Assembly (NCBI GenBank): GCA_002729595.1
Contig: PBYL01000352.1
Coordinates: 1-37,055 of the forward strand
Direction: 5' to 3'
DNA length: 37,055 nt
DNA from: Thalassovita sp.
GTDB lineage: Bacteria > Bacteroidota > Bacteroidia > Cytophagales > Flammeovirgaceae
Each line of letters starts with the position of its first letter. The stretch's first letter is position 1. A program made the translations under genes and the position numbers. The notes below the pieces were generated by a model, which was given only the letters and a program-made list of their open reading frames with translations, was not told where the DNA came from and did no database searches. Positions 1 through 8,026 of the stretch are shown here, piece after piece.

Positions 1-235
1 TACCTCCGTAAGTTACCGAGCTTACAGAATTTACATCTGAAAATTCAGCTGTTATTCCTAATATAAGCAATCGTTTATTTCCTGAAGGGGCATTGTATGT
101 AAATGACATGGAGCCTGAGAAATTATCATCTCGTTCGATGTCTTCGTCTTCTATAGCAACTTGGGCCGAAGCAAAATTGGATAATAATAAGTAAAAAAGA
201 CATGTGGAAATGTAAGTAAGTTTAGTATATAGCAT
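1..235 (-). CDS. N-terminal part of a secreted surface protein (truncated by window edge)
   Basis: Reading leftward from an ATG at 235 gives an open frame that leaves the window, so only about 78 residues are visible. The first 24 residues form a signal peptide (basic start, hydrophobic core, end NFASAQ). An acidic stretch follows (VAIEDEDIERDDN), then SFTYNAPSGNKRLLILGI and SSVTYGG. The pattern 'sgsnRlLlvGi...vtsVtYGG' is the opening of a beta-sandwich module that I know from large secreted or cell-surface proteins of Bacteroidota, often with type IX secretion tails. Being exported is well supported by the signal peptide. The module name and any adhesin or surface role are inference, because the bulk of the protein and its C-terminal sorting domain lie outside. 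The next gene (ending at 457) is on the same strand with about 220 bp between, so it need not be co-transcribed. Confidence 0.75.
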   Translation of the reverse strand, partial: MLYTKLTYISTCLFYLLLSNFASAQVAIEDEDIERDDNFSGSMSFTYNAPSGNKRLLILGITAEFSDVNSVSSVTYGG

Positions 236-456
236 GAACGACTCTGATTACTTTTAGTAATAGATGATGTGTATTGTTAATGTACTTTTCTAACGTAGGT
301 GTTGTACTATTTATATGCAGAGCCGATTAAATAGAATTATATCTTTATAAAATTTGATTATTAAACGATATATACAATCACATATATCGCTCATTATTAA
401 GCAATTGTAATTCAAATATTTTGCTATAATTTTTTTTAAAAAAATGCTAAATTTCA

Positions 457-2535
457 CTAAATAAGCTCCTTCTCCTCTAGCGATTTTTTTAGACTGGAAT
501 GCCCCTCCCAAAATTGATCTTTAATTTTTTGAATGATGCCTTTATATTCCGGATGGCTTTTAACTGGATTTAGTAGAGGATCGAGTTCCTGAAATAATAA
601 CATCCAATACTGATAATTACTCTCGGTTGCAAACTGTTTGAGTTGCTCAATGGCAAGTTCTACTTTTCCTTCGTGCGCATATTGAACAGCCAAACTGGCA
701 CTTTTGTAAATAGATTGGTCATTATCACAATATTCAGCATATGCTTCAAAAAACTGGTTAGCTTCCTCTGTTAAACCCATCTTATCGTATACAAACCCGA
801 TTTTAACATTTTCTTCTGGGTAAATATTTAAGCCATTTTTTGCTTTAATAGCATTAAATTTTTGAAAGTAATAGAATGCACTATCATAATTTTCTCCGTA
901 GTAGAAAAACTTCGCGGTTTCCTGTAAAATATCTAATCGAGTAGTGTCTTTTTGCCATTCTTGTACTAATAATCTTTGAGTTTGCTCAATATTTTGATGC
1001 CGCGCATATGAGATAAGGATTTTCAAATAGGGAGCATAATAGTTTTTTGAATCATAGTCTAGCGATAAATTGATATATCGAATTGCTTCATCAGCAAAAC
1101 CATTTTGGATAAATGCATTACTGAGATTTAAATACCTGTAACTCATAGCAACAGAGTCGTCGGCAGCTATGTCTAGCTCCATACTTTTAAGTGCATATTC
1201 AAGGTACTTGCTGGTATTCGGCACAAAGTAGAAATAGTAGTTTGCAAGTAGTTGAATCACCATCGCTGAGTTCGGGTTATACTCTAATGCCTTTTGTAAA
1301 TGTGGAAGTGCTAATCGGTATTCTTTTATGTGTAAATAATACAATGCCTTTGCTACTAAACTCTCAGCCGATTTTGAATCGTATAGCAAAGCCTTATCAG
1401 AATAATTATTAATCTGCTCAGTATACTGTTTTTGCTCTTTGTTTAAATCTAGAAAATAATAACATATAGCAATATCAGCATAAGCCAACGAAAATTGTTC
1501 ATCGTACGCAATCGCCTTTTCAAATAGAGAAATTGCTTCGATTAAGCTCTCATTAGTTCTTTTATAATATGGTTCAAGTGCTTGAAGATAATAATCGTAA
1601 GCAGTGAGATTTTCAGTAGGTTTTTTCTCAATTTGAGCCAATTCAGAAGGTGTAACAACTGCTTCGATGGCATCTGTAATTTTCTTTGCCACCTCATTTT
1701 GTAAGGAGAAAATGTCAACAATTTCGTACCTGTATTGCTCGGCCCAAATTGGTCGATCGCTTGCAGCTTCAATTAACTGAATACTCAATAAAACTTGCTC
1801 TCCTACCCTTTGGCTGCTTCCTTCCACCAAATAATTAACATTGAGTTCTTTTGCAATTTCAGGAATAGACTTATTAGAATCTCGGTATTTCTCCGCAGAA
1901 GTTCTACTGATTACTTTTAGGTCTTTAATCTTCTGCAGTTTGGTTAATGTAGACTCCATCAATCCATTAATAAAATAAAGATTCGCTGGATGATTACTCT
2001 CATTTTTAAACGGCAATACCGCAATCGATTTTTCTAATTCAACTTTAGAAGCCGATGAATTAAAAAAGAGCCAAAACGAAATAGATGAAATTACAAGTAT
2101 TGTAAAAATGATGATATACTTTTTGTAAGACTTGGCTGGTTGAGTTTTAAGGATTACTTCCTGTTTCTCTTCTGGCTCATTCGTCTCTTCATTTCTCGCT
2201 TCTTTGCCTATTTCTCCGGGAGGATAACCATAAAATTCTCTAAAGCATTTGATGAAATAAGATGAACTACTAAACCCAACACGAAACGAAACCTCAGAAA
2301 CGGTAAGTGAACTTTGCTTTAGCATTTCCATCCCTTTCTTCAAACGAACCTGACGGATAAATTGACTTGCTGAAAGTTGGGTGTATTTTTTTATTTTTCT
2401 GAGAAGGTTTGAACGGCTCATATGCATCTTCTCTGCTAATTCAGAAACACCAAACTGTTCGTTAGAGATATTCTCTTCAATTATGCTTTCTGCACTTTCA
2501 ATAAATTCCTTTCCGTTGATTGATATATCTGCCAT
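457..2535 (-). CDS. Membrane-anchored AraC-type regulator with TolB-like and TPR domains
   Basis: The protein has about 692 residues. Numbered from the ATG at 2535: an AraC/XylS helix-turn-helix pair at about 25-110 (VSELAEKMHMSRSNLLRKI, then VSEVSFRVGFSSSSYFIKCFREFYGYPPGE), one transmembrane segment at about 140-158, a CadC/adenylate-cyclase-associated TolB-N-like domain at about 167-295 (SIAVLPFKNES...YFINGLMESTLTKL...YLVEGSSQ), and TPR repeats to the end. This places the DNA-binding domain in the cytoplasm and the sensor-like TPR part outside the inner membrane, a one-component sensor layout like CadC with an AraC head. The frame extends to a TTG at 2556, but the ATG at 2535 has a better A/T-rich leader. 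It is divergent from the ankyrin/acyltransferase pair, and a tandem repeat lies between them. The signal sensed is unknown. Confidence 0.85.
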   Translation of the reverse strand: MADISINGKEFIESAESIIEENISNEQFGVSELAEKMHMSRSNLLRKIKKYTQLSASQFIRQVRLKKGMEMLKQSSLTVSEVSFRVGFSSSSYFIKCFREFYGYPPGEIGKEARNEETNEPEEKQEVILKTQPAKSYKKYIIIFTILVISSISFWLFFNSSASKVELEKSIAVLPFKNESNHPANLYFINGLMESTLTKLQKIKDLKVISRTSAEKYRDSNKSIPEIAKELNVNYLVEGSSQRVGEQVLLSIQLIEAASDRPIWAEQYRYEIVDIFSLQNEVAKKITDAIEAVVTPSELAQIEKKPTENLTAYDYYLQALEPYYKRTNESLIEAISLFEKAIAYDEQFSLAYADIAICYYFLDLNKEQKQYTEQINNYSDKALLYDSKSAESLVAKALYYLHIKEYRLALPHLQKALEYNPNSAMVIQLLANYYFYFVPNTSKYLEYALKSMELDIAADDSVAMSYRYLNLSNAFIQNGFADEAIRYINLSLDYDSKNYYAPYLKILISYARHQNIEQTQRLLVQEWQKDTTRLDILQETAKFFYYGENYDSAFYYFQKFNAIKAKNGLNIYPEENVKIGFVYDKMGLTEEANQFFEAYAEYCDNDQSIYKSASLAVQYAHEGKVELAIEQLKQFATESNYQYWMLLFQELDPLLNPVKSHPEYKGIIQKIKDQFWEGHSSLKKSLEEKELI

Positions 2536-2624
2536 ATTTACTTCAAACCAATCCAAAATTAGAAATAATTTTCAAAAATCACTTCTCTTTTCTCAGTCTA
2601 GTTTTTGATGAAAAATAGCCCTTC

Positions 2625-2658
2625 TGCGCCATAATTGACATTGTTGCGTCATAATTTA
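2625..2658. promoter_or_regulatory. Tandem 14-bp direct repeat, candidate operator of the AraC/TPR regulator
   Basis: TGCGCCATAATTGA (2625-2638) and TGCGTCATAATTTA (2645-2658) match at 12 of 14 positions and start exactly 20 bp apart, about two helical turns. Tandem same-orientation half-sites at this spacing are the usual AraC-family geometry. They lie in the divergent gap between the AraC/TPR gene and the ankyrin lipoprotein gene, about 110 bp before the latter. Binding by the neighbouring regulator is inference. Confidence 0.5.
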
Positions 2659-2765
2659 TATGCTTGCTGCAAACTTTATTTATCTGTCTACATAGCTGTT
2701 ACGCCTTATAATCACAGTTTCCTGAGCTTTGAAGAAATCAAATTCAAATGCTAAACAATAAAAAT

Positions 2766-3347
2766 ATGGAAACATCTAAAATGAATTTTTTAAAAGCTTT
2801 TTTAAGTATCATCACTATTTTATTAGTTCTTTCAGCTTGTTCTCAGGCAAGTAATAATCCAGATTCACAAGCTACAGAAAAGCCAGTTTCAGCTCCATCA
2901 GTTGATATACATACAGCAGTATTATCTGGTAATATTGAAGCAGTAAAGCAGCATATAAAATCAGGAACTGATATAAATGCAAAAGAGCCTATGAGTGGTT
3001 CAACACCTCTTATCTCTGCCGCTACATTTAACAAACCAGAAATCGCTAAAGTATTGGTTGATGCTGGAGCTGATCTAACTCTTAAAAATAATGATGGAGC
3101 TACCGCTTTACACACCGCTGCATTCTTTGGTAGAATAGAAATTGTACAAGTATTAATTGATGCGAAAGCCGATAAATCTTTGCGAAATAACTATGGTGCC
3201 ACAGCAAGAGAATCTGTAATGGCGCCTTTTGAAGACGTAAAGCCTATTTACGAAATGATACAACAGCAACTAGCTCCTTTAGGATTTAAACTAGATTTTG
3301 AAGAATTGCAGAAGTCGAGACCAGTAATCGCGATGATGTTACAGTAA
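2766..3347 (+). CDS. Ankyrin-repeat lipoprotein
   Basis: A short exported protein of about 193 residues. A lipoprotein signal peptide ends in the lipobox LSAC, followed by a polar Ser/Asn/Gln-rich linker. The body holds about three ankyrin repeats: HTAVLSGNIEAVKQHIKSG, then GSTPLISAATFNKPEIAKVL, then GATALHTAAFFGRIEIVQVL, ending in a degenerate unit and a helical tail. Ankyrin repeats bind protein partners and have no catalytic residues; a periplasmic or outer-membrane tethered binding role is inferred. In-frame ATGs occur at 2748, 2766 and 2781. I prefer 2766 because it follows the A/T-rich run typical of this group and leaves a normal signal peptide; 2748 would add six residues. The acyltransferase gene starts 17 bp after the stop, so the two are probably one operon behind the tandem repeat at 2625-2658. 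Confidence 0.85.
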   Translation: METSKMNFLKAFLSIITILLVLSACSQASNNPDSQATEKPVSAPSVDIHTAVLSGNIEAVKQHIKSGTDINAKEPMSGSTPLISAATFNKPEIAKVLVDAGADLTLKNNDGATALHTAAFFGRIEIVQVLIDAKADKSLRNNYGATARESVMAPFEDVKPIYEMIQQQLAPLGFKLDFEELQKSRPVIAMMLQ

Positions 3348-3364
3348 ACTCAAAATCTTATCAG

Positions 3365-4456
3365 ATGGACACACAAAGAAGATACGATATAGATTGGTTA
3401 AGGGTAATTGCAATTGGTTTACTTTTGATCTACCATATTGCCATAGTTTTTCAGCCTTGGGCAATGTTTGTAGGATTTGTTCGCAGTGATGAATTGGTAG
3501 AAGATTTATGGACACCAATGAGCTTACTCAATGTTTGGCGGATACCACTTTTGTTTTTCGTTTCTGGCATGGGAGTTTATTTTGCCATACAAAAGCGCAA
3601 CTGGAAACAGCTCATTATGGAACGTTTTATGCGAATTCTTATACCTTTTATATTTGGTTTAATCGCTGTAGTTCCATTGCAAATTTTCATTTTTCAAAAG
3701 TACTACAACATGCCAATGAGTTATTTTCCGCACTCTGGTCACTTATGGTTCTTGGGAAATATTTTCTTGTACGTATTGTTACTACTACCTTTATTTTATC
3801 TCTTAAAGAAAAAAGAAAACTCTAAGTTTAAACTATCTCTAACTTCTTTTTTGAGTAATCCATTTGGTACATTATCTATTTCGCTCTTCTTTGTTGCTGA
3901 AGTTTTATTAGTGAAGCCTCAAGTGTTTGCCATGTATGCAAATACTTGGCATGGCTTTTTTAATGGCCTGCTCGCTTTCTTCTTTGGCTTTCTGTTCGTT
4001 TACTCTGGTACAGCATTTTGGCAAACTGTAAAAAAATGGAAATGGATGTACCTCTTGCTAGCTATAGGTTTGTACAGCATTAGGCTTACAATGTATGAAC
4101 TTAGTTCTCCAAACTATTTAATGGCAATAGAATCTACTTGCTGGATTTTTGGGCTTTTCGGTGCGGGTTATCACTATCTGAATAAGCCTAGCAAATTACT
4201 AAATTATCTAAGTAAAGCAGCTTACCCAGTTTATATCCTCCACATGTTTGCTATGCATTTAGGAGCTTATTTCATTTTACCATTAGAGCTATCAGGCATT
4301 TCAAAATTTATATCCATTATAATATTCACCTTTGCTTTATGCCTTTTAATATTTGAGTTTTTAATTAGAAGAATAGAGTTGCTGAAACCACTTTTCGGAA
4401 TGAAATGGCAATTGAAACACAGAAAGTTGAATGAAAAAATGAGCCCAGTATCATAA
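3365..4456 (+). CDS. Membrane acyltransferase, acyltransferase-3 / OpgC-like family
   Basis: A 363-residue integral membrane protein with about ten hydrophobic segments. The N-terminus RRYDIDWLRVIAIGLLLIYH has the Asp-Trp-Leu-Arg and membrane-embedded His (about residue 24) of acyltransferase family 3, and GHLWFLGNIFLY fits the later conserved loop. Members move acyl groups (acetyl, succinyl) from a cytoplasmic donor to extracytoplasmic sugars or lipids; the closest feel is the OpgC/MdoC 'glucan biosynthesis protein C' branch. The actual acceptor cannot be read from sequence. It begins 17 bp after the ankyrin lipoprotein gene, so co-expression is likely. Length is normal for the family and no frameshift is seen. 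A 15-bp perfect hairpin followed by a T run lies 60 bp downstream. Confidence 0.85.
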   Translation: MDTQRRYDIDWLRVIAIGLLLIYHIAIVFQPWAMFVGFVRSDELVEDLWTPMSLLNVWRIPLLFFVSGMGVYFAIQKRNWKQLIMERFMRILIPFIFGLIAVVPLQIFIFQKYYNMPMSYFPHSGHLWFLGNIFLYVLLLLPLFYLLKKKENSKFKLSLTSFLSNPFGTLSISLFFVAEVLLVKPQVFAMYANTWHGFFNGLLAFFFGFLFVYSGTAFWQTVKKWKWMYLLLAIGLYSIRLTMYELSSPNYLMAIESTCWIFGLFGAGYHYLNKPSKLLNYLSKAAYPVYILHMFAMHLGAYFILPLELSGISKFISIIIFTFALCLLIFEFLIRRIELLKPLFGMKWQLKHRKLNEKMSPVS

Positions 4457-4831
4457 GTAATTAGCTCAGCATAAATCACTAAAAATATTTAAATTTTAGC
4501 TATTTTACTAAAGCATAAATAGTGTATATTTCGCTTAAATTTTGGGCAAAATATACACTATTTTTTTAATAATTTTTTGCAGCAAAATGATCGATTAAAG
4601 CGTAAAAATCAAAAAATCTTGTTACAATAAAATAGCTACAAAAAGCAGTATTTCTTTTAGACTTTTATAGATAATAAAACAACTGAGACCTTAAAAATGA
4701 AGGTGCTTTTTAGATGAATGGATTTCGTTAAAAACCATTCAATTTAGAACTAGAAATACAAATGCTGGATACTTAATTAATGTAAAAAGAAAGAACCTTA
4801 AAGAATTTTTATACTTAATCAATTAATTAAA
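4457..4831. other. 375-bp non-coding gap
   Basis: No credible open frame is present on either strand. The first part holds the 15-bp hairpin at 4517-4563 that probably ends the acyltransferase transcript. The remainder is A/T-rich with short homopolymer runs and must hold the promoter of the gene at 4832, but no clear TAnnTTTG box or operator could be picked out. Confidence 0.6.
4517..4569 (+). terminator. Long AT-rich hairpin with T run, likely terminator
   Basis: AAATAGTGTATATTT (4517-4531) is perfectly complementary to AAATATACACTATTT (4549-4563). This gives a 15-bp stem with a 17-nt loop, and the T run continues to 4567. It follows the acyltransferase stop by 60 bp. The stem is unusually AT-rich for a terminator, so an operator role is an alternative. 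Confidence 0.6.
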
Positions 4832-5542
4832 ATGCTATTTAAAAGCTCTAATCAAAAGCGATTCAAGCAATCTAATGAGTTATTTGATGAACAAGCATTG
4901 CTAATTGCACATCAATTCGAATTGTATGGTTTTAAGTATCTGAAGAGTAAAAAAATGCTTTTGAAAGAAAGTGCTTCAAAGGAATTAAACTTTGTTCTTA
5001 GCTTTGGAACTAACAGAAATAATCAGCAAGGTTCTGTTGTAAATTTTAATGTCCATTTTATTGTAACTTCTCCCCTCATGCAAGCATGGAGAAAAGAGTT
5101 ATATCCCCAATTAAATTTTAGCAGCCCAAATGATATTATTACAAATGTAGGTCTGGGTTATTTAACTAATCAAAAAAGTTATAATGCCGGAAGTTGGAAT
5201 TTAATCGAAACGAATTATCAAGAAATAGTAAATATAATTAAAGAATATGCCCTTCCCAGTTTTGATAAATTTGAAAATAAACTGTTGATTTTAGATGAAT
5301 TCAGCTCAGTTAAACCAAAAGAGTTCATTTCAGAAGTATTGGCATTTGAATATATGCTGTGTTTTGGCAATATCTCTCAGGCACAAAATGGTTTATTCAA
5401 TTTGTTGAAACAGAGAAATTGGCTGGAAGACTATAAAAATTTAGAAGACCGAATTAGAAATGGAGGGCAAATCGATTCTAACCAAAACTACATTTCTAAC
5501 CTTATACAAATTGCTAATTATTATAAAATAGTCATCAAATAA
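4832..5542 (+). CDS. Uncharacterised cytoplasmic protein, possibly DUF4304-like
   Basis: A 236-residue soluble protein with no signal peptide or membrane segment. The N-terminal half reads HQFELYGFKYLKSKKMLLKESASKELNFVLSFGTNRNNQQG, then alternating strands (VVNFNVHFIVTSP), then a helical region and a second helical half from about residue 150. The order 'helix, polar basic strand, aromatic strand' resembles DUF4304, a family seen in stand-alone proteins and near toxin-immunity genes; I hold this loosely. No catalytic motif is visible. The start ATG sits behind AATTAATTAAA, a normal leader here. The lipoprotein gene starts about 58 bp after the stop on the same strand and may be in the same transcript. 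Function unknown. Confidence 0.6.
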   Translation: MLFKSSNQKRFKQSNELFDEQALLIAHQFELYGFKYLKSKKMLLKESASKELNFVLSFGTNRNNQQGSVVNFNVHFIVTSPLMQAWRKELYPQLNFSSPNDIITNVGLGYLTNQKSYNAGSWNLIETNYQEIVNIIKEYALPSFDKFENKLLILDEFSSVKPKEFISEVLAFEYMLCFGNISQAQNGLFNLLKQRNWLEDYKNLEDRIRNGGQIDSNQNYISNLIQIANYYKIVIK

Positions 5543-5600
5543 CATTTTGTACAACATAATCATCTTGCTTATTTACTAACAATTTTAAACAGTGTCTACA

Positions 5601-6575
5601 ATGAGAAATTTAGTTTTTTTGATGCTGATTATTTCGTTTACATCTTGTGCTACATTAGTCCTCAAAAAGGATTATGAAGTTCAAATTTCTTCTAATATTT
5701 CAGAGGCAAAGGCTGAGATACAGGATAGTATTTATGATTTACCTGCAGAGATTAGGATAAAGCGATCGAAAGAAGACTTAGCTATAAAATTATTTAATGA
5801 CAGTTTAGAAAAAGACTTTGTTGTTAAAGCAGCTCCTAATGGCACCTTTTTATATGCAAACTTGATTTATTATCCGATTTTTCCTTTGGTTTATGGTATC
5901 GATTTCACGAACCCAAAGCGGTTTTACTATGGAAAAACTATCTTTTTAAATACTAATGATAGTTCTAGCATAATAAGACCCGCAAATTATAAGCGATACA
6001 ATAATTATTGGTCGAAAAATTATCCAACTAAAAAAGGACAGCTCAATTTAACGTTTTCACTTCCTTGGGTAAATAGTTTCTATCTTCAACCGAATGAAGA
6101 AAGCTCAAAAGTTAATACTGGTTTTTGGGGTTTCTCAGCTGGAACAGAGTTTTATTACCAAGAAAACAAGTATCTGGCATTAAATGGAGGTGCTGTAATG
6201 GATTTTTTCATACCGTTTCCTACTGCGGTTGACTTTAGTGGTGAAGTGGAGCATATGTACTCCATTTATTCAAGTTTAACAGATAATTATAGGTTCAGAA
6301 GATTTACTTTAGGCTATGGTATAAACTTTTCAAAAAACACATGGAAACTCGTTTATTATAATAGCTTTGAACCTCCTCCACCAACACGCGAGCCAAGTAC
6401 AAAGTCGAATAATTCACTTGGAATTACACTAGATGGTTATCACCAAGTTGGAAAATATTTCTTTTTTGGATTAATCTACAGACCAACGTTTCTTCAAGTC
6501 CATCCAAATCTGGAGTTTAAATACGAACATCTGATAAGTTTAGACTTCAAATGGAAAATTAGAGTAAAACAGTAG
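5601..6575 (+). CDS. Lipoprotein with PEGA-like N-terminus and predicted outer-membrane beta-barrel
   Basis: About 324 residues. The signal peptide MRNLVFLMLIISFTSC ends in a lipobox (FTSC). Residues about 25-95 have the look of a PEGA-type domain (YEVQISSNISEAKAEIQDS, DLPAEIRIKRS). From about residue 145 the protein turns into repeated aromatic amphipathic strands (GQLNLTFSLPWVNSFYL, FWGFSAGTEFYYQ, RRFTLGYGINFS, YFFFGLIYRPTF) and ends HLISLDFKWKIRVKQ, as in small outer-membrane barrels of Bacteroidota. A GTG at 5592 extends the frame by three residues; the ATG at 5601 puts the signal peptide at the terminus and is preferred. Cell location is well supported and function is unknown. It is convergent with the repeat protein at 6645-7118. 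Confidence 0.7.
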   Translation: MRNLVFLMLIISFTSCATLVLKKDYEVQISSNISEAKAEIQDSIYDLPAEIRIKRSKEDLAIKLFNDSLEKDFVVKAAPNGTFLYANLIYYPIFPLVYGIDFTNPKRFYYGKTIFLNTNDSSSIIRPANYKRYNNYWSKNYPTKKGQLNLTFSLPWVNSFYLQPNEESSKVNTGFWGFSAGTEFYYQENKYLALNGGAVMDFFIPFPTAVDFSGEVEHMYSIYSSLTDNYRFRRFTLGYGINFSKNTWKLVYYNSFEPPPPTREPSTKSNNSLGITLDGYHQVGKYFFFGLIYRPTFLQVHPNLEFKYEHLISLDFKWKIRVKQ

Positions 6576-6644
6576 AAATCTTTCAAGATATTTTAGTCTG
6601 AGACAGTTGCATATGATCTGTAAAAATGGTTATATGTTACTGTT

Positions 6645-7118
6645 TTATTGGTTGTATCTGTACCTCTTTCTATTCTTTTTACTTTTTCTTTTTATCCTCT
6701 TTCCTATTAAAATATTTCCATGTTGATGGTTTATAGTATGTGAACCATCTGGATTTATCTGAGTAGAAGTATTACCGTTATGAAAAATTATAGTATGTGT
6801 TCCATCTGGATTTATCTGAGTAGAGGTATTACCATTTTGAAAAATTACAGTATGTGTTCCATTTGAATTTACCTGTGTAGTAGTATTAATACCACGTAAT
6901 GTCACTGTGTGAGTTCCATTAGGATTCACCTTAGTAGAAGTATTACCGTTATGAAAAATCACACTATGTGTTCCATCCGGATTTACCTGAGTTGACGTAC
7001 TACCATGGTTATGAATTACGGTATGAGTTCCATCAGGATTTACTTTAATAGAAGTACTTTGAGAGTAACCTACTATATTTAAGAGCATTAGTAATAAAAT
7101 GATCACTAAAGATTTCAT
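6645..7118 (-). CDS. Secreted protein built of six 19-residue tandem repeats with a basic tail
   Basis: 157 residues in three parts: a signal peptide (1-20, ending GYSQ), six head-to-tail copies of a 19-residue unit (21-134), and a strongly basic tail of 23 residues (KRIKRKSKKNRKRYRYNQ). A typical unit is NTSTQINPDGTHTIIFHNG; the fixed points are T-x-V/I-N-P/S-D/N-G-T/S-H-T. Alternating Thr/Val strands separated by an NPDG turn and a second HNGN turn suggest a beta-solenoid or beta-roll. The DNA copies remain similar, pointing to recent duplication or homogenisation. I do not recognise a named family. The basic tail may bind acidic polysaccharide, DNA or the cell surface, but that is inference. 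The gene stands alone between a convergent lipoprotein gene and a divergent DUF6624 gene. Confidence 0.75.
   Translation of the reverse strand: MKSLVIILLLMLLNIVGYSQSTSIKVNPDGTHTVIHNHGSTSTQVNPDGTHSVIFHNGNTSTKVNPNGTHTVTLRGINTTTQVNSNGTHTVIFQNGNTSTQINPDGTHTIIFHNGNTSTQINPDGSHTINHQHGNILIGKRIKRKSKKNRKRYRYNQ
6717..7058 (-). repeat. In-frame tandem repeat, 6 x 57 bp
   Basis: Six units of 57 bp encode residues 21-134 of the repeat protein. The copies are easily seen in DNA by the recurring plus-strand 'gttccatctggattta' with small changes. Because the unit is a multiple of three, copy-number change would keep the frame, so the locus could vary between strains. Confidence 0.85.
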
Positions 7119-7321
7119 ATTGTATTTTTTTTATGGCCTCGTAAATACATTATAGCACATGTGCTTATTTAAAATCCAAATATTGATAATTTGTCTTTTA
7201 CTGAAAGTTAATCTAACACATTATTGTTGCTTATAAAATGGTTATCTAATAAATTGCTATATTCTATTGCCTATTCATAGATTTATTATTTCAGGGTATA
7301 ACAATTTAAATCTACTTGGAA

Positions 7322-7921
7322 ATGAAACATAAAAACATTGCTGAAAGAATAAATCAAATGGCTAATAACGACCTAAAGCTCCGGAACGAACTTATTCAAA
7401 AAGGAGAATTGGGAAATGGTTACAACAAGGAGATGGAAGAACTGCATAACCATAATTCGGTTTTGTTGGATGCGATAATTGATGAAATTGGCTATCCAAC
7501 CATTGATTTAGTGGGTGAGAAAGCTAGTGATGCCACTTGGTTAATCATTCAACACTCAATTGGAAATCCAGCATTTATGAGAAAATGTAAAGCTTTAATA
7601 GATAAGGCAGTCAGTGAAAATAAAGCTAAACCTGAAAACCTAGCCTACCTTACTGATAGAATTGCAGTTTTAGAAGACAAGCCGCAACTATATGGAACTC
7701 AGTTTGATTGGGATGAAAATAACGAGCTCAATCCAAACCAAGTTGATGATCTGACAAAAGTAGATGAAAGAAGAAAAGCCATAGGTTTTAACTCGCTACA
7801 AGAACAAACCGCTATTATGAGACAAAGAGTTAAAGATGAAAATCAGTCTCCTCCTACCGACCATAAACAAAGAAAAGCTGAAATGGATAAATGGAGAAAA
7901 GCAGTTGGCTGGATAGATTAA
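7322..7921 (+). CDS. DUF6624-family protein
   Basis: A 199-residue, hydrophilic, cytoplasmic-looking protein. It has the hallmarks I associate with DUF6624: an N-terminal helical part, then ATWLIIQHS (about 71-79), a short helix ending KALIDKAV, LAYLTDRIAV and PQLYGTQFDW. The conserved His and the tightly conserved LTDR and YGTQ blocks suggest a binding or active site, but no activity is established to my knowledge. A TTG at 7316 would add two residues; the ATG at 7322 is preferred. It ends next to a hairpin shared with the convergent MFS gene and is probably a single-gene transcript. Confidence 0.75.
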   Translation: MKHKNIAERINQMANNDLKLRNELIQKGELGNGYNKEMEELHNHNSVLLDAIIDEIGYPTIDLVGEKASDATWLIIQHSIGNPAFMRKCKALIDKAVSENKAKPENLAYLTDRIAVLEDKPQLYGTQFDWDENNELNPNQVDDLTKVDERRKAIGFNSLQEQTAIMRQRVKDENQSPPTDHKQRKAEMDKWRKAVGWID

Positions 7922-7940
7922 TAAAACCTAATAATGAATA

Positions 7941-7970
7941 GTGTTGATTGATTAAAGAATCAACCAACAC
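7941..7970. terminator. Hairpin between convergent genes, possible bidirectional terminator
   Basis: GTGTTGATTGATT (7941-7953) and AATCAACCAACAC (7958-7970) pair with one mismatch around a 4-nt loop. It lies between the stops of the DUF6624 gene and the MFS gene. The T tails on either side are weak, so this is a candidate only. Confidence 0.5.
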
Positions 7971-8026
7971 CAGTTTGATCTTTAGCCTTAATTAGAAGGC
8001 CTTTCTTTAGAAGACTTTTATAAAAT

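Noticed and set aside
311-511. 66-codon frame on the minus strand past the end of the AraC/TPR gene
   Set aside because: It overlaps the 3' end of a well-supported gene in another frame and its protein is low-complexity without any domain.
4742-4749. Another ATTTAGAA word, possible fourth response-regulator site
   Set aside because: No partner 11 bp away on either side, and the gene downstream runs in the opposite orientation to the other three sites.
6717-7058. Regular repeats of about 57 bp, possible CRISPR
   Set aside because: There are no unique spacers; the units are contiguous, in frame and encode a 19-residue protein repeat with a signal peptide.
7154-7165. 12-bp palindrome AGCACATGTGCT before the repeat-protein gene
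   Set aside because: Short, single and without a known regulator or partner site; could be chance.
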